From Gimesia aquarii (lineage in GTDB: Bacteria; Planctomycetota; Planctomycetia; Planctomycetales; Planctomycetaceae), in NCBI RefSeq assembly GCF_007748195.1, contig NZ_CP037920.1, positions 7,333,130-7,397,129 of the forward strand: DNA of 64,000 nucleotides, given 5' to 3'. Position 1 is the first letter of the stretch, and every line of letters starts with the position of its first letter. A program made the translations under genes and the position numbers. Of the stretch, positions 35,708-44,242 are shown piece by piece. Below the pieces are notes generated by a model, which was given only the letters and a program-made list of their open reading frames with translations, had not been told where the DNA came from and ran no database searches.

Positions 35708-35737
35708 ATTATAAGAGAGTCTCCTAGGGAGTGTCCA
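35708..35737 (-). promoter_or_regulatory. sigma-70-type promoter of the FKBP gene
   Basis: On the minus strand TGGACA (35732-35737) and TATAAT (35708-35713) are 18 bases apart. A near-palindrome containing CTCCCTAGGAG lies in the spacer and may be an operator. Transcription starting near 35702 would include all three leader hairpins. Confidence 0.6.
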
Positions 35738-35820
35738 CATAAAGCATGACTGATATAGCATGATTGGCCTTGAAATCAGGGCCATTCTTTCAGCCGAATG
35801 GTTCACTTTCACTCACCTGA

Positions 35821-37053
35821 TCAGCTCACGACGTTCTGGAATCGGGTCACTGCTTCGTTGATATTATCTCTGCTATTGAAAGCACTTAGACGAAAATACC
35901 CTTCTCCAGAAGCACCAAAGCCACTACCCGGTGTGCCCACCAAATGTGCTTTTTGCAGTAATTCATCGAAGAAGTCCCAACTTGTCGATTCGCCAGGAGT
36001 TTTGAGCCAGACATAAGGAGCATTCACGCCGCCATAAACAGTAATTCCCACCGATTCCAAACCTTCCCGTAACAGATGGGCATTTTCCAGGTAGAAGTTG
36101 ATTAACTCCTTAATCTGTTGCTTGCCTTGTTCAGAATATGCGGCTTCTGTTCCCTTCTGGATGATGTAAGAAACACCATTGAATTTTGTGCAATGGCGGC
36201 GATTCCACAGTGAATGGATTTCTGCTGGTTCTCCTGAAGCAGTTTTTCCTTTTAACTGTTTGGGAACGACAGTGAAGGCACAGCGAGTTCCGGTAAACCC
36301 GGCATTCTTGCTAAAGCTGCGAAACTCAATGGCGACCTCTTTAGCACCATCTATTTCATAAATGGAATGAGGGATTTCCGGGTCTGTAATAAATGCTTCA
36401 TAAGCAGCATCAAACAAAATGATCGATCCATTTGTTTTGGCATAATCGACCCACTGTTTTAGAGTATCTTTTGTGGCAACGGTGCCGGTTGGATTATTCG
36501 GATAACAGAGATAGATCAGATCAACGGGCGATTCTGGTAAGGCGGGAACAAAATTATTTTCTGCTGTGACAGGTAAGTATGTCAGGCCTGCGTAGCGACC
36601 ACTTTCGTCAGCGACTCCCGTACGACCAGTCATGACATTAGTGTCGACATATACTGGATAGACAGGGTCGGTAACCGCGACCTTATTATCAGCCCCAAAA
36701 ATATCAAGAATGTTTCCGGTATCACATTTTGAACCATCTGAGACAAAAATTTCGTCTGCCGAAACATCGATGCCCCGCGATTGAAAATCATGCTTGGCAA
36801 TCGCTTCACGCAAAAATGCATAACCCTGTTCGGGGCCATATCCACGAAATGTCTCACGATTGCCCATTTCATCGATGGCCGCATGCATGGCTTCCCTGAT
36901 CGCTGCCGGCAGTGGTTCGGTTACATCGCCGATTCCCAGTTTGATAACAGCAGCACTCGGGTTCTGTTCACAAAATGTATTGACACGGCGACCAATTTCA
37001 GGAAACAGGTAACCCGCTTTCAGCTTCAGGTAGTGGTCGTTAATTAAAGCCAT
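35821..37053 (-). CDS. dapL: LL-diaminopimelate aminotransferase
   Basis: The 410-residue fold-I aminotransferase matches DapL: F-P-E-I-G-R-R-V near the start, [26 protein letters not shown] and the PLP lysine in [13 protein letters not shown] (K249). It makes LL-diaminopimelate in one step, as in chlamydiae, cyanobacteria and plants, for lysine and peptidoglycan. The ATG at 37053 has GAGGCG upstream; a start 16 codons earlier is rejected. Confidence 0.95.
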   Translation of the reverse strand: MALINDHYLKLKAGYLFPEIGRRVNTFCEQNPSAAVIKLGIGDVTEPLPAAIREAMHAAIDEMGNRETFRGYGPEQGYAFLREAIAKHDFQSRGIDVSADEIFVSDGSKCDTGNILDIFGADNKVAVTDPVYPVYVDTNVMTGRTGVADESGRYAGLTYLPVTAENNFVPALPESPVDLIYLCYPNNPTGTVATKDTLKQWVDYAKTNGSIILFDAAYEAFITDPEIPHSIYEIDGAKEVAIEFRSFSKNAGFTGTRCAFTVVPKQLKGKTASGEPAEIHSLWNRRHCTKFNGVSYIIQKGTEAAYSEQGKQQIKELINFYLENAHLLREGLESVGITVYGGVNAPYVWLKTPGESTSWDFFDELLQKAHLVGTPGSGFGASGEGYFRLSAFNSRDNINEAVTRFQNVVS

Positions 37054-37185
37054 TTTTCGCCTCAAATTATAAAAAAAAGAACTTACGTTGAGATATCCCA
37101 ATAGATCGTATTTTCCAAAACCAGAAACGCCGTTTTATTTTGAATTAGGAAGAAATGCAACCGACGCACACAAAGGAGACTACTT

Positions 37186-38601
37186 TTAATCGAAAAGGTT
37201 CGACTCTTCATCGATCTCAAATTGACGGGGCAAGGCGTTGAACCAGAAGCGGTTTGTAAGCTTTTCGACTTGATTTAAGCCAGTATAATCATTCATTTTG
37301 CGTTTGCCCGTAAGCCGATTTGCGGGTCCTTCCAAGAGAAGCTTGATTTGTGGCAAATCGTTGCTTTTTTGTTTCTCATGCTCCAGAGTTCTCCCCACTG
37401 CAATCGCAACTCCTAATTGAAAGCGGGCTTGTGGATAAACGGGAACACCTAACTCAGCCAGTGACCAACGATCAACGCGCACTCGGCACCAGCGACTGAA
37501 TGGTTGCGGTGGACCTACAAAAGGTCGGAGTGAACTTGGCAGATCTGATTTGGCGTCTTCGTCAATCAGCAATGTCACACGATCATGGTGACTAGCATAC
37601 AAACCCCAGGCAGGCCAATGATCATAATAGCCCGTTGGCTCGAATAGAGGTGCGAGTATCGCAAACCAGGCAATTAACATAACTGCTCGTTCCCATCCGA
37701 CAACACTATTGAACGAAATACTTTGATCAGTATCTATACTGTTTGAATCTGTTGCTCCCTTCTTTTTGAGTACAGGGACTCCGTTAAATCGCTTGTGAAA
37801 TAGAAAACAGTCCTGCAAGATGAAATAAGTATTCCAAATAAGAACCCCCTGATGATGATCCAGACCCCATGGCCCCACGGCGATGATAAGACAGACATGC
37901 ATGAATACTGCTCCCCAGAACGCCCATTGTCGGGTGCGCGGAATTAATAATCCCAGTGCAATCAAGAATTCCGCAACCGGGAACGAAGCAGCAATCCAAG
38001 ATAGAGTCTGATCTGACCAGTATTCCGTTGAAATACCAATCCCCAGAAACAGTCCCTCCACTAACTGCCGGCCTAAAGTCTGGACAAAACTGAGATCACA
38101 TTTGGAGAACGCAGAATAAAAATAAATGCTGATCACAAAAAGACGAAATACACGGATAGCACGCGGTGGTTTGAGAAACATCAATATCAAAAATCCCAGC
38201 GCAAACTGATACGCCCAGGGTTGAATACGGTGTTGATCAAACGTGATCGAAATCAGGAACGCCAAAAAAAAGAGCCCGGAACAAACTCGTTGACATAATT
38301 GCCAAAGCTCCCGATTTTGAACCTGAAAGATTACCGAGCCAAGTACAGTTCCTAACATACCAGCTGAAGATATCAGCATAAAGCCGAACGTTAGCCAGTC
38401 AAACCAGGTGGGAAGGGCTAAAATCCATGAAAATAAAGGGACTTGTGGAAATAACGTTTGGGGAACCCAGAGTTCCCAAGTCGTCATCAAAAGTGCTAAA
38501 GAGAAAAATGCTAGATTAATCTTCAGAAAGCGTAATTGTAAATGAAGCATTTTGCTGGATGGAGATTGACTATTACTACTCATCGGCTCGCCGTTTTTCA
38601 T
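37186..38601 (-). CDS. multi-pass membrane protein (DoxX/MauE-like or HTTM-like)
   Basis: The 471-residue protein has about eight hydrophobic segments in its first 320 residues. It then has a soluble C-terminal part of about 150 residues containing R-W-C-R-V-R-V-D-R-W. The region F-V-I-S-I-Y-F-Y-S-A-F-S-K-C-D-L is typical of DoxX/MauE or HTTM vitamin K carboxylase-like membrane cores common in planctomycetes. The exact family and reaction are not certain. A second possible start is ATG 38583. Confidence 0.72.
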   Translation of the reverse strand: MKNGEPMSSNSQSPSSKMLHLQLRFLKINLAFFSLALLMTTWELWVPQTLFPQVPLFSWILALPTWFDWLTFGFMLISSAGMLGTVLGSVIFQVQNRELWQLCQRVCSGLFFLAFLISITFDQHRIQPWAYQFALGFLILMFLKPPRAIRVFRLFVISIYFYSAFSKCDLSFVQTLGRQLVEGLFLGIGISTEYWSDQTLSWIAASFPVAEFLIALGLLIPRTRQWAFWGAVFMHVCLIIAVGPWGLDHHQGVLIWNTYFILQDCFLFHKRFNGVPVLKKKGATDSNSIDTDQSISFNSVVGWERAVMLIAWFAILAPLFEPTGYYDHWPAWGLYASHHDRVTLLIDEDAKSDLPSSLRPFVGPPQPFSRWCRVRVDRWSLAELGVPVYPQARFQLGVAIAVGRTLEHEKQKSNDLPQIKLLLEGPANRLTGKRKMNDYTGLNQVEKLTNRFWFNALPRQFEIDEESNLFD

Positions 38602-38675
38602 TGATTATAATAGGCGTCGATGGCTTTCACTGCTCCCCAGTAAAAAACATTGCAAAAACACAAAGATCAGACTCG

Positions 38676-39752
38676 TTAATCAAGAGATGTAAAAATGGTG
38701 CCTGTCACTTCCTGATGATCAGAAACAATCTGGACTACTGTGCCCGGCTCATTCGAATCACGACGGATCATCGCCATCGCTACTGAAGGAAATTTTCCGA
38801 AAGATTGAGCGGAAGAAGTAATCGTGCCGACTTCCATAAGTTTATCTGGTTCTCCTGCCATTACTTTGGAACCCACAGGAGGAACCCACTTTTGTTCCAT
38901 CCCGATTGCTCTTAACTCACGATTTACATGTCCCAGCGCATCAATGCGGGCAATTGGTTCTTGTCCTAGATAACAACCTTTTTTGAATGAAATTGCTTGC
39001 TCTGTTCGGTTGGCCTCTTGCGCCAGGTTTTCTTCGGTAAGATCCACTCCATAGATGGGAAACAATGCTTCAATCCGTAAGGCGTCGAATATGTTCTGAC
39101 CTGCTGGGCATGCACCTGCTTCCACCAGACTTTTCCAGAACTCTGAGATCTTTACATATTGCAGACAACAAAGATACCCCGGCTGATACAACCAATCAAC
39201 GCGCCGAATTGTAAGTTCAGAATTGGAACTCTTACCTCGCAGTTGCTGGTTCACGGAAAGCGTCTTGACATCGAGACCTATTTGATTAAGCAGATCCGAT
39301 GATTGTGGCCCAGACAGATACAAGTTACCATACTCCGGCGTACGCTGTTTGATATGTACATCTTCCAGAATCATATAGCGATCCAGATGATTGATAATCG
39401 ACTCACTCGTCCCGGGCGCCATATCAATCCACAGAGAGTCTTCGTGGTTGAAAGCAAACACATGCCCCAAAATGCGGCTTTGGACGTTTGTTATGAATGC
39501 TTCACAACCCTGATCGGGCTGTAAACCTTTGATATCATTTGTACAAAAGTTGTGCAAGAACTTATCGCGATCTTTACCACTAATTTCGATCTGATCACGA
39601 GTACTTAGATCGAATAGTACAGCTGTTTCATGAGCATTTTGATATTCTTTCTCCGGGGATCCAAAGTGAGAAACAACCGGGTACGCCTGATCGAGAGCGG
39701 AAAAGACAGCCCCCCAAGATTCCTGGAGTACTTGAAACTGACGTAATGGCAT
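38676..39752 (-). CDS. ygfZ: YgfZ/IBA57-type folate-binding protein
   Basis: The 358-residue protein is a GcvT-like protein with the YgfZ signature K-G-C-Y-L-G-Q-E (about residues 258-265), after L-F-D-L-S-T-R-D. YgfZ uses tetrahydrofolate to help maintain certain iron-sulphur enzymes, notably MiaB-type radical SAM proteins. The catalytic residues of true aminomethyltransferase GcvT are not all present. It lies upstream of the DoxX-like gene on the same strand with a 74-base gap. Confidence 0.9.
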   Translation of the reverse strand: MPLRQFQVLQESWGAVFSALDQAYPVVSHFGSPEKEYQNAHETAVLFDLSTRDQIEISGKDRDKFLHNFCTNDIKGLQPDQGCEAFITNVQSRILGHVFAFNHEDSLWIDMAPGTSESIINHLDRYMILEDVHIKQRTPEYGNLYLSGPQSSDLLNQIGLDVKTLSVNQQLRGKSSNSELTIRRVDWLYQPGYLCCLQYVKISEFWKSLVEAGACPAGQNIFDALRIEALFPIYGVDLTEENLAQEANRTEQAISFKKGCYLGQEPIARIDALGHVNRELRAIGMEQKWVPPVGSKVMAGEPDKLMEVGTITSSAQSFGKFPSVAMAMIRRDSNEPGTVVQIVSDHQEVTGTIFTSLD

Positions 39753-40030
39753 CCTATTTCCATGTATTAAAAATAAGTAAGAATATGCATAGAGATTGAG
39801 AGCGCATTTACGATAGCGATGCTCTTTCTAAATAAAAACCATTTAATTAAGAAGCCATCCTATCGTAGGAGGGTTATACCTTAATTCATTTTCCATCAAG
39901 TAGAAACGGGAATTCATTGGTTTTTAATGATTTCAGAGATGTGAACTTCACTGGTGCGTATTTTAAGGCTCGTGACGTTTGTTTGTAAATGAAGGGTTTT
40001 GGTCGTTAAAGCAGGTCATAGACTCTGTTA

Positions 40031-41257
40031 CTAGTTCGTCTTTTCAATTTTAAGGTCGTCTACTTTTAATACCCCCGTTCCACCATTTAATCCTACCTGA
40101 ATAATCGCCTCTCGAGTCTGAGGAGGTACTGAAATCTTTTTTGTTTCCAAATGCCAGTCACGACTTCCAATCCAAGGACCGATATAAGCTTGTCCGATAT
40201 TTCGGCGAATTTTGTCATAAAAATGAATAATGAACCCAGGTTTCTGAATGCGTTTCACTCCCTGATTCGTATTGAGATAACTCACTTGGAGACTAATTTC
40301 GAGTGTGCTCACTTTTGAGCCATCGAGGGCCATGCCTTGTAAAACTTGAGATAATCCTCCTGGTGAATCATTTTCAAACTGTAAATAAGCGGTACCTACT
40401 CGAGCCCCCGTATTGACCCAGTTTACCCGGCGTTGATAATGCCAATTATCAACTTTTTTATCTCCATTGGCATCCACTTCAAAATCACCATTAATGATTT
40501 GTGGATTGAGAGGGTCGGGTTTGATCTCACGTTTTTCCTCAGAACGACCGGTCATTGGTACAAATAAAGTTGGGATCAGCCGTTTTTGCTTTAGTTTCCC
40601 ATCCTTTTTCTGAAACAGATGGAAAACCTGTTGATAACGTTCTCCTAATGGGATGAGTAATATTCCCCCTTCTTTCAATTGATCAATCAACGGCTGAGGA
40701 ACTTTTTCGGGTGAGCAAGTCACAATGATTTTGTCGAATGGCGCTTCTTCCGGCCAACCAAGATATCCATCGCCGATTCGAGTATGTACATTATTATATT
40801 TCAATCGCTTCAAACGCGTTGCAGCCTGCTTTCCTAAGCCTTCTACAATTTCAATTGTATAAACGTTCTTGACCAATGCTGAAAGAACTGCTGCCTGATA
40901 ACCACTGCCGGTTCCAATTTCTAGAACTTTATCCTCTGGCTGTGGATTAATGGTTTCTGTCATGTAAGCCACAACAAAGGGAGGAGAAATGGTTTGTTTA
41001 TAACCAATCGGTAATGCCAGGTCCTGATAAGCCAGGTTTTTCATGTTGGAACTGACAAACTCATGACGAGGAACCTGCTTCATTGAAGAGAGCACTCTTT
41101 GATTTTTGATTCCCTCCCCCTCGATATAACGAGAGACCATCTCATTTCTTTGATTACGAAAGTAGGATCTACTTTGCGAACATGCTGGTTTTAATGAATA
41201 CACTACCGGCACACAAATAATGATACTCATTAACAAAAAATCCATAATCCGCTTCAT
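40031..41257 (-). CDS. pcm: exported protein-L-isoaspartate O-methyltransferase with C-terminal beta domain
   Basis: The 408-residue protein has an N-terminal signal-like hydrophobic segment, a PIMT domain (about 40-225) with L-E-I-G-T-G-S-G-Y-Q (SAM motif I), P-P-F-V-V-A-Y-M-T-E and L-I-P-L-G, and a C-terminal domain of about 160 residues with a D-A-N-G-D-K-K-V-D loop (calcium-type) and beta-sandwich character. PIMT repairs isoaspartyl residues in proteins. A SAM-dependent enzyme outside the cytoplasm is unusual, since SAM is not known there. A GAGGAAA ribosome site precedes the start. Confidence 0.85.
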   Translation of the reverse strand: MKRIMDFLLMSIIICVPVVYSLKPACSQSRSYFRNQRNEMVSRYIEGEGIKNQRVLSSMKQVPRHEFVSSNMKNLAYQDLALPIGYKQTISPPFVVAYMTETINPQPEDKVLEIGTGSGYQAAVLSALVKNVYTIEIVEGLGKQAATRLKRLKYNNVHTRIGDGYLGWPEEAPFDKIIVTCSPEKVPQPLIDQLKEGGILLIPLGERYQQVFHLFQKKDGKLKQKRLIPTLFVPMTGRSEEKREIKPDPLNPQIINGDFEVDANGDKKVDNWHYQRRVNWVNTGARVGTAYLQFENDSPGGLSQVLQGMALDGSKVSTLEISLQVSYLNTNQGVKRIQKPGFIIHFYDKIRRNIGQAYIGPWIGSRDWHLETKKISVPPQTREAIIQVGLNGGTGVLKVDDLKIEKTN

Positions 41258-41456
41258 GAAATTTCCTCGCTGCAGATTTGCGTTAAGTCACAAGCCTTAA
41301 AATTATGAGTATAAATTATAGCACTGCTGGCTGATCATCGTTAATGTTGATTTTTCAATAAATCGCTCGAATCAGGAGATTGTTTCTGATACTGGTATTC
41401 TCTATCCACATAGAAAAGAGATTCCGCTATGATTTGGTAAAGACATCTGTTTTTAA

Positions 41457-42299
41457 ATGATTTGTGGGAGAATGGACTCTAGAAACATGCAAAGTTTTAA
41501 AGTAACAAGTGTTGTTTGTGCGTTTTTTTGTGTCTTGATACTTCAAGGATGCGGATCTTCTGACACTCCCTCAGATCAGGCTTCTGAGGGAGCCTCTCAT
41601 AGTCAAAATGAGCCGGCGACTGTTGATCCGCAAGAAACATCAAAATCATCTCAAAGCATAGAAACCACCAATACACAACCTGTTGATCCTCAAATGGAAG
41701 TGAAAGCGGTCTTTCAAAAACTGGTAGCAATCCGTAACGAACCTGAACCTGATGAATGGTTGAAAGCAGATAAACAGTTAATCGCATTTGGAAAAACCGC
41801 GGTACCAACCCTGATCACAGAATTAGAGAGTTCTGAATTATCTGCACGGGAATTGGCTAGTATGTACCTGGCAGGACTTGGACCAGAAGCGAAGGAGGCA
41901 GCCCCAGCACTTGAAAAAGCGCTCGAAGATGATTCTCCTTTTATTCAAGTCAATGCTGCTTCAACCCTCACACACTTTCCTGAGTATCAAAGTAAGGCGG
42001 TCCCTGTTTTGATAAAATTATCAACACATGAAGATCCCAATACACGCCTTACCTCCATTTATGCATTAGGAAGTCTGAATCCTCATTCTGATAATCAACT
42101 CAACGCCATCAAAGCAGCTCTGAACGATTCAGATGCTGATGTGCAACTTGCGGCAATCAAAGTTCTGGGACAGATTGGTGACCCAGCAAAACAGACATTA
42201 AAGGATCTTCAAACGCTGATTGATGACTCTAATACCAATGAGCTATTGCGAGAGGCAGCGCTTTCATCCAAATCACTCATTGAAAAATCCAAACAGTAA
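41457..42299 (+). CDS. HEAT-repeat lipoprotein
   Basis: The product has a lipoprotein signal (L-I-L-Q-G-C), a Ser/Thr/Gln-rich linker and about five HEAT repeats (A-V-P-T-L-I-T-E-L; A-A-P-A-L-E-K-A-L; D-V-Q-L-A-A-I-K-V-L-G-Q-I-G-D), a helical scaffold for protein binding. Starts at 41457, 41472 and 41487 are all possible. It is the gene directly before the structured leader of the pilus cluster and on the same strand, so it may be the first member of that locus. Confidence 0.8.
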   Translation: MICGRMDSRNMQSFKVTSVVCAFFCVLILQGCGSSDTPSDQASEGASHSQNEPATVDPQETSKSSQSIETTNTQPVDPQMEVKAVFQKLVAIRNEPEPDEWLKADKQLIAFGKTAVPTLITELESSELSARELASMYLAGLGPEAKEAAPALEKALEDDSPFIQVNAASTLTHFPEYQSKAVPVLIKLSTHEDPNTRLTSIYALGSLNPHSDNQLNAIKAALNDSDADVQLAAIKVLGQIGDPAKQTLKDLQTLIDDSNTNELLREAALSSKSLIEKSKQ

Positions 42300-42480
42300 A
42301 TGCTGAAATAAACTGATTTCAGCCCCTCATTACTACGGATCTGAATGTGCCAATTGTAATGGTCCTTCTGATAACTCTATCTTCGGAGCATCGCGCCCCT
42401 TCCGAAATATATCGGAGAAAATCTATTTTCCAGAGATCTTTCCCAATTCCGTTTGACTAATGATCAACGTGACCTAGCTT

Positions 42481-42695
42481 TTGTTGACAGAGAGGGACTA
42501 ATAAACCTCTCAACAAAACAACCAATTATTTTCCTCCGCCTCAAATCGAGGCGAGGATCTACAGTGCGGCAAGGAAAGCTGGGAGCTTTGAGGGGACCTT
42601 GCCGCACTTTTTTTCTTTGAACCATCCTAACTTGATGGTGCTTGAAATACAGATACTGCATTGGACGCTTGGAAAGGCTTCTAGCACGATGCAGT
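42481..42695 (+). ncRNA. structured leader or small RNA with internal terminator upstream of the pilus cluster
   Basis: Five hairpins occur in order: 42481-42516 (5 + 6 bp), 42532-42557 (10 bp with one bulge), 42563-42608 (12-bp perfect stem, with a nested 6-bp hairpin and an unpaired GAGGGGA), 42621-42639 (6 bp) and 42655-42695 (7-bp stem). The third is followed by seven T. GGA motifs occur at several exposed sites. This is consistent with a terminating small RNA plus a leader, or with transcription attenuation of the operon. Confidence 0.5.
42563..42614 (+). terminator. intrinsic terminator upstream of the first pseudopilin gene
   Basis: A 12-bp perfect stem (42563-42574 with 42597-42608) contains a nested 6-bp hairpin (42575-42580 with 42584-42589) and is followed by T7. 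It lies 118 bases before the next gene, so it would block readthrough unless overcome. Confidence 0.85.
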
Positions 42696-42732
42696 TAGGC
42701 ACCCTCAAGCGGAATTAAAACTGGAACAGCTC

Positions 42733-43332
42733 ATGGCAACCAGAAAAGTGTGGTTGCAGCGATCCCGCCGCACCGGATTTACTCTGATTGAATCTTTAGT
42801 CGCTGTGACAATTACAGCGATCGCTGGAGCTGCGCTGTTTTCAGCCATCGGTTCTTCTCTTGGATCTACCTATTCTGCATTAAATAAAACGATCGGTACT
42901 GGGCTGACAGACCAATTGCTGAATGAACTCGCAGCTGTAAGATTTCCCACATCCAGTGATACACGTCCTGCCAGAACCAGTTCACGAAAAGATTTTGATG
43001 ATCTGGATGATTATCACAACTGGTCTGCTTCACCGCCGGTTAACAAGGACGGGTTCGCTTTAGGCAACGAACCAATCACAATTTTGGAACGCTATCCTAT
43101 TGCACGTCCCAGCATCCTGATACCAGATACAGAGTTTTTAAGCAGACTGACACGAGAAGTGACCGTAGAACGAATCAGACCAGATAACGTTGCTGGCTGG
43201 ATTGTCACCACCGATGAAACAGACTTTCGCCGAGTCACAGTAAGAACCAAATTAGCGGTCAGTTCGAGTGCACCGAGCCACACAATATCAGAAGCAACAC
43301 GAATTTTTAGTTATGTACCACTTTCTCCCTGA
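42733..43332 (+). CDS. pseudopilin (prepilin-type signal)
   Basis: The 199-residue protein starts with a short basic leader and a prepilin site T-G-F-T-L-I-E-S-L-V-A (cleavage after G15, E at +5 of the mature protein), followed by a hydrophobic helix to about residue 40. The rest is a small globular domain with no cysteines. It resembles minor pseudopilins such as GspI. It is the first protein gene of the cluster and overlaps the frame of the next gene. Confidence 0.85.
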   Translation: MATRKVWLQRSRRTGFTLIESLVAVTITAIAGAALFSAIGSSLGSTYSALNKTIGTGLTDQLLNELAAVRFPTSSDTRPARTSSRKDFDDLDDYHNWSASPPVNKDGFALGNEPITILERYPIARPSILIPDTEFLSRLTREVTVERIRPDNVAGWIVTTDETDFRRVTVRTKLAVSSSAPSHTISEATRIFSYVPLSP

Positions 43333-43393
43333 CAATTTGAGCGCAGAATCGTACAAACATTCAAATAGCCCTCTCAAAATTGAGAAGGGCTGT

Positions 43394-44242
43394 GTGCGTT
43401 CATGCGTCATTAGTTCATGGAATTTTCGCAGAGGTTTGACACTTGTTGAATTGTTGATGGCGATGGCCATCTCATCTATTTTGATCGTGGCACTTGGAGG
43501 CATTGTGACAACCACACAATCAGCCTGGAGCCACACTAAAGGCATTGAAGATTCTCAAGCGCAGGTCACTGCGGCTTTTGATCGTATAAAAATGATGGTC
43601 TCGCAAGCAGGCGTTTATCAAATCAGTGGACAACCTCCTCAAGTAGGATTGGCAGTCGTCACCCACTCCTGGAACAGTATGGACATCGCAAACACACTTG
43701 TAGTCTGGACTGGTGGTCGCAATGGAGGCATCAGTAATACTGGCGCGCTGGCACGGCTTCCCAGCATCAACGAATTACTAATTTATACCATTGATCCAAA
43801 TGATTCTCACAACCTGGTGGAGATTGCATTGCCCAGTGTTAGTTCCACGATTGATTTTAACAGTCCTTCATTCAACAGCACGATCCGTTCTGCCATTCTC
43901 TCAAACTTGGCAGAATCTGCGTTGTTAAGTAACCGTGTGAAAAAGACTCAGTTTATCTTGTCGGGAAGCCCGTGGGGGCCTTCTACCGGTAACATTCGAT
44001 TTGAAATCGTTAAAACTCCTTCTGACGCCAGTTTGAGCGGAGTAAGCCCTGGAACCAGTGCATGGATGGATCTTTCCTGGCCGCAGGGAACAGCGAGTGC
44101 CAACAGTGGATTACGTCAGGTCACCATCAATTATGAAATGCAGTTCGAATCAACAGAGCGCACATCACTAAACGACCTTAATTCGTCAACTGCACTTCCT
44201 TTTTTTGGATCAAGCTCGAGATACTATGCGCATACACCATAA
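43394..44242 (+). CDS. pseudopilin, GspJ-like
   Basis: The protein has a prepilin site F-R-R-G-L-T-L-V-E-L-L-M-A (E at +5) followed by a hydrophobic helix, then a large beta-rich domain, as in GspJ. GTG 43394 with GAGAAGGG four bases upstream gives a normal 14-residue leader; an ATG at 43313 overlapping the previous gene is the alternative. About 282 residues from the chosen start. Confidence 0.8.
   Translation: MRSCVISSWNFRRGLTLVELLMAMAISSILIVALGGIVTTTQSAWSHTKGIEDSQAQVTAAFDRIKMMVSQAGVYQISGQPPQVGLAVVTHSWNSMDIANTLVVWTGGRNGGISNTGALARLPSINELLIYTIDPNDSHNLVEIALPSVSSTIDFNSPSFNSTIRSAILSNLAESALLSNRVKKTQFILSGSPWGPSTGNIRFEIVKTPSDASLSGVSPGTSAWMDLSWPQGTASANSGLRQVTINYEMQFESTERTSLNDLNSSTALPFFGSSSRYYAHTP

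Larger units (their letters stand above)
42300..42732 (+). other. 433-base non-coding region before the pilus cluster
   Basis: No gene is supported. An 8-bp hairpin (42302-42323) follows the HEAT gene stop without a T tract and is a weak terminator. The right half holds the tandem hairpins described separately. TTGACT at 42455-42460 is a possible -35 element with a poor -10 (TAGCTT, 16 bases downstream), so the promoter position is uncertain. Confidence 0.6.

Noticed and set aside
37102..37185. Possible upstream extension of dapL
   Set aside because: The longer frame adds non-conserved residues and the start at 37053 has its own ribosome site.
42597..42620. Possible SRP or 6S RNA identity of the structured region
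   Set aside because: The conserved SRP domain IV sequence and the 6S bulge arrangement are absent.
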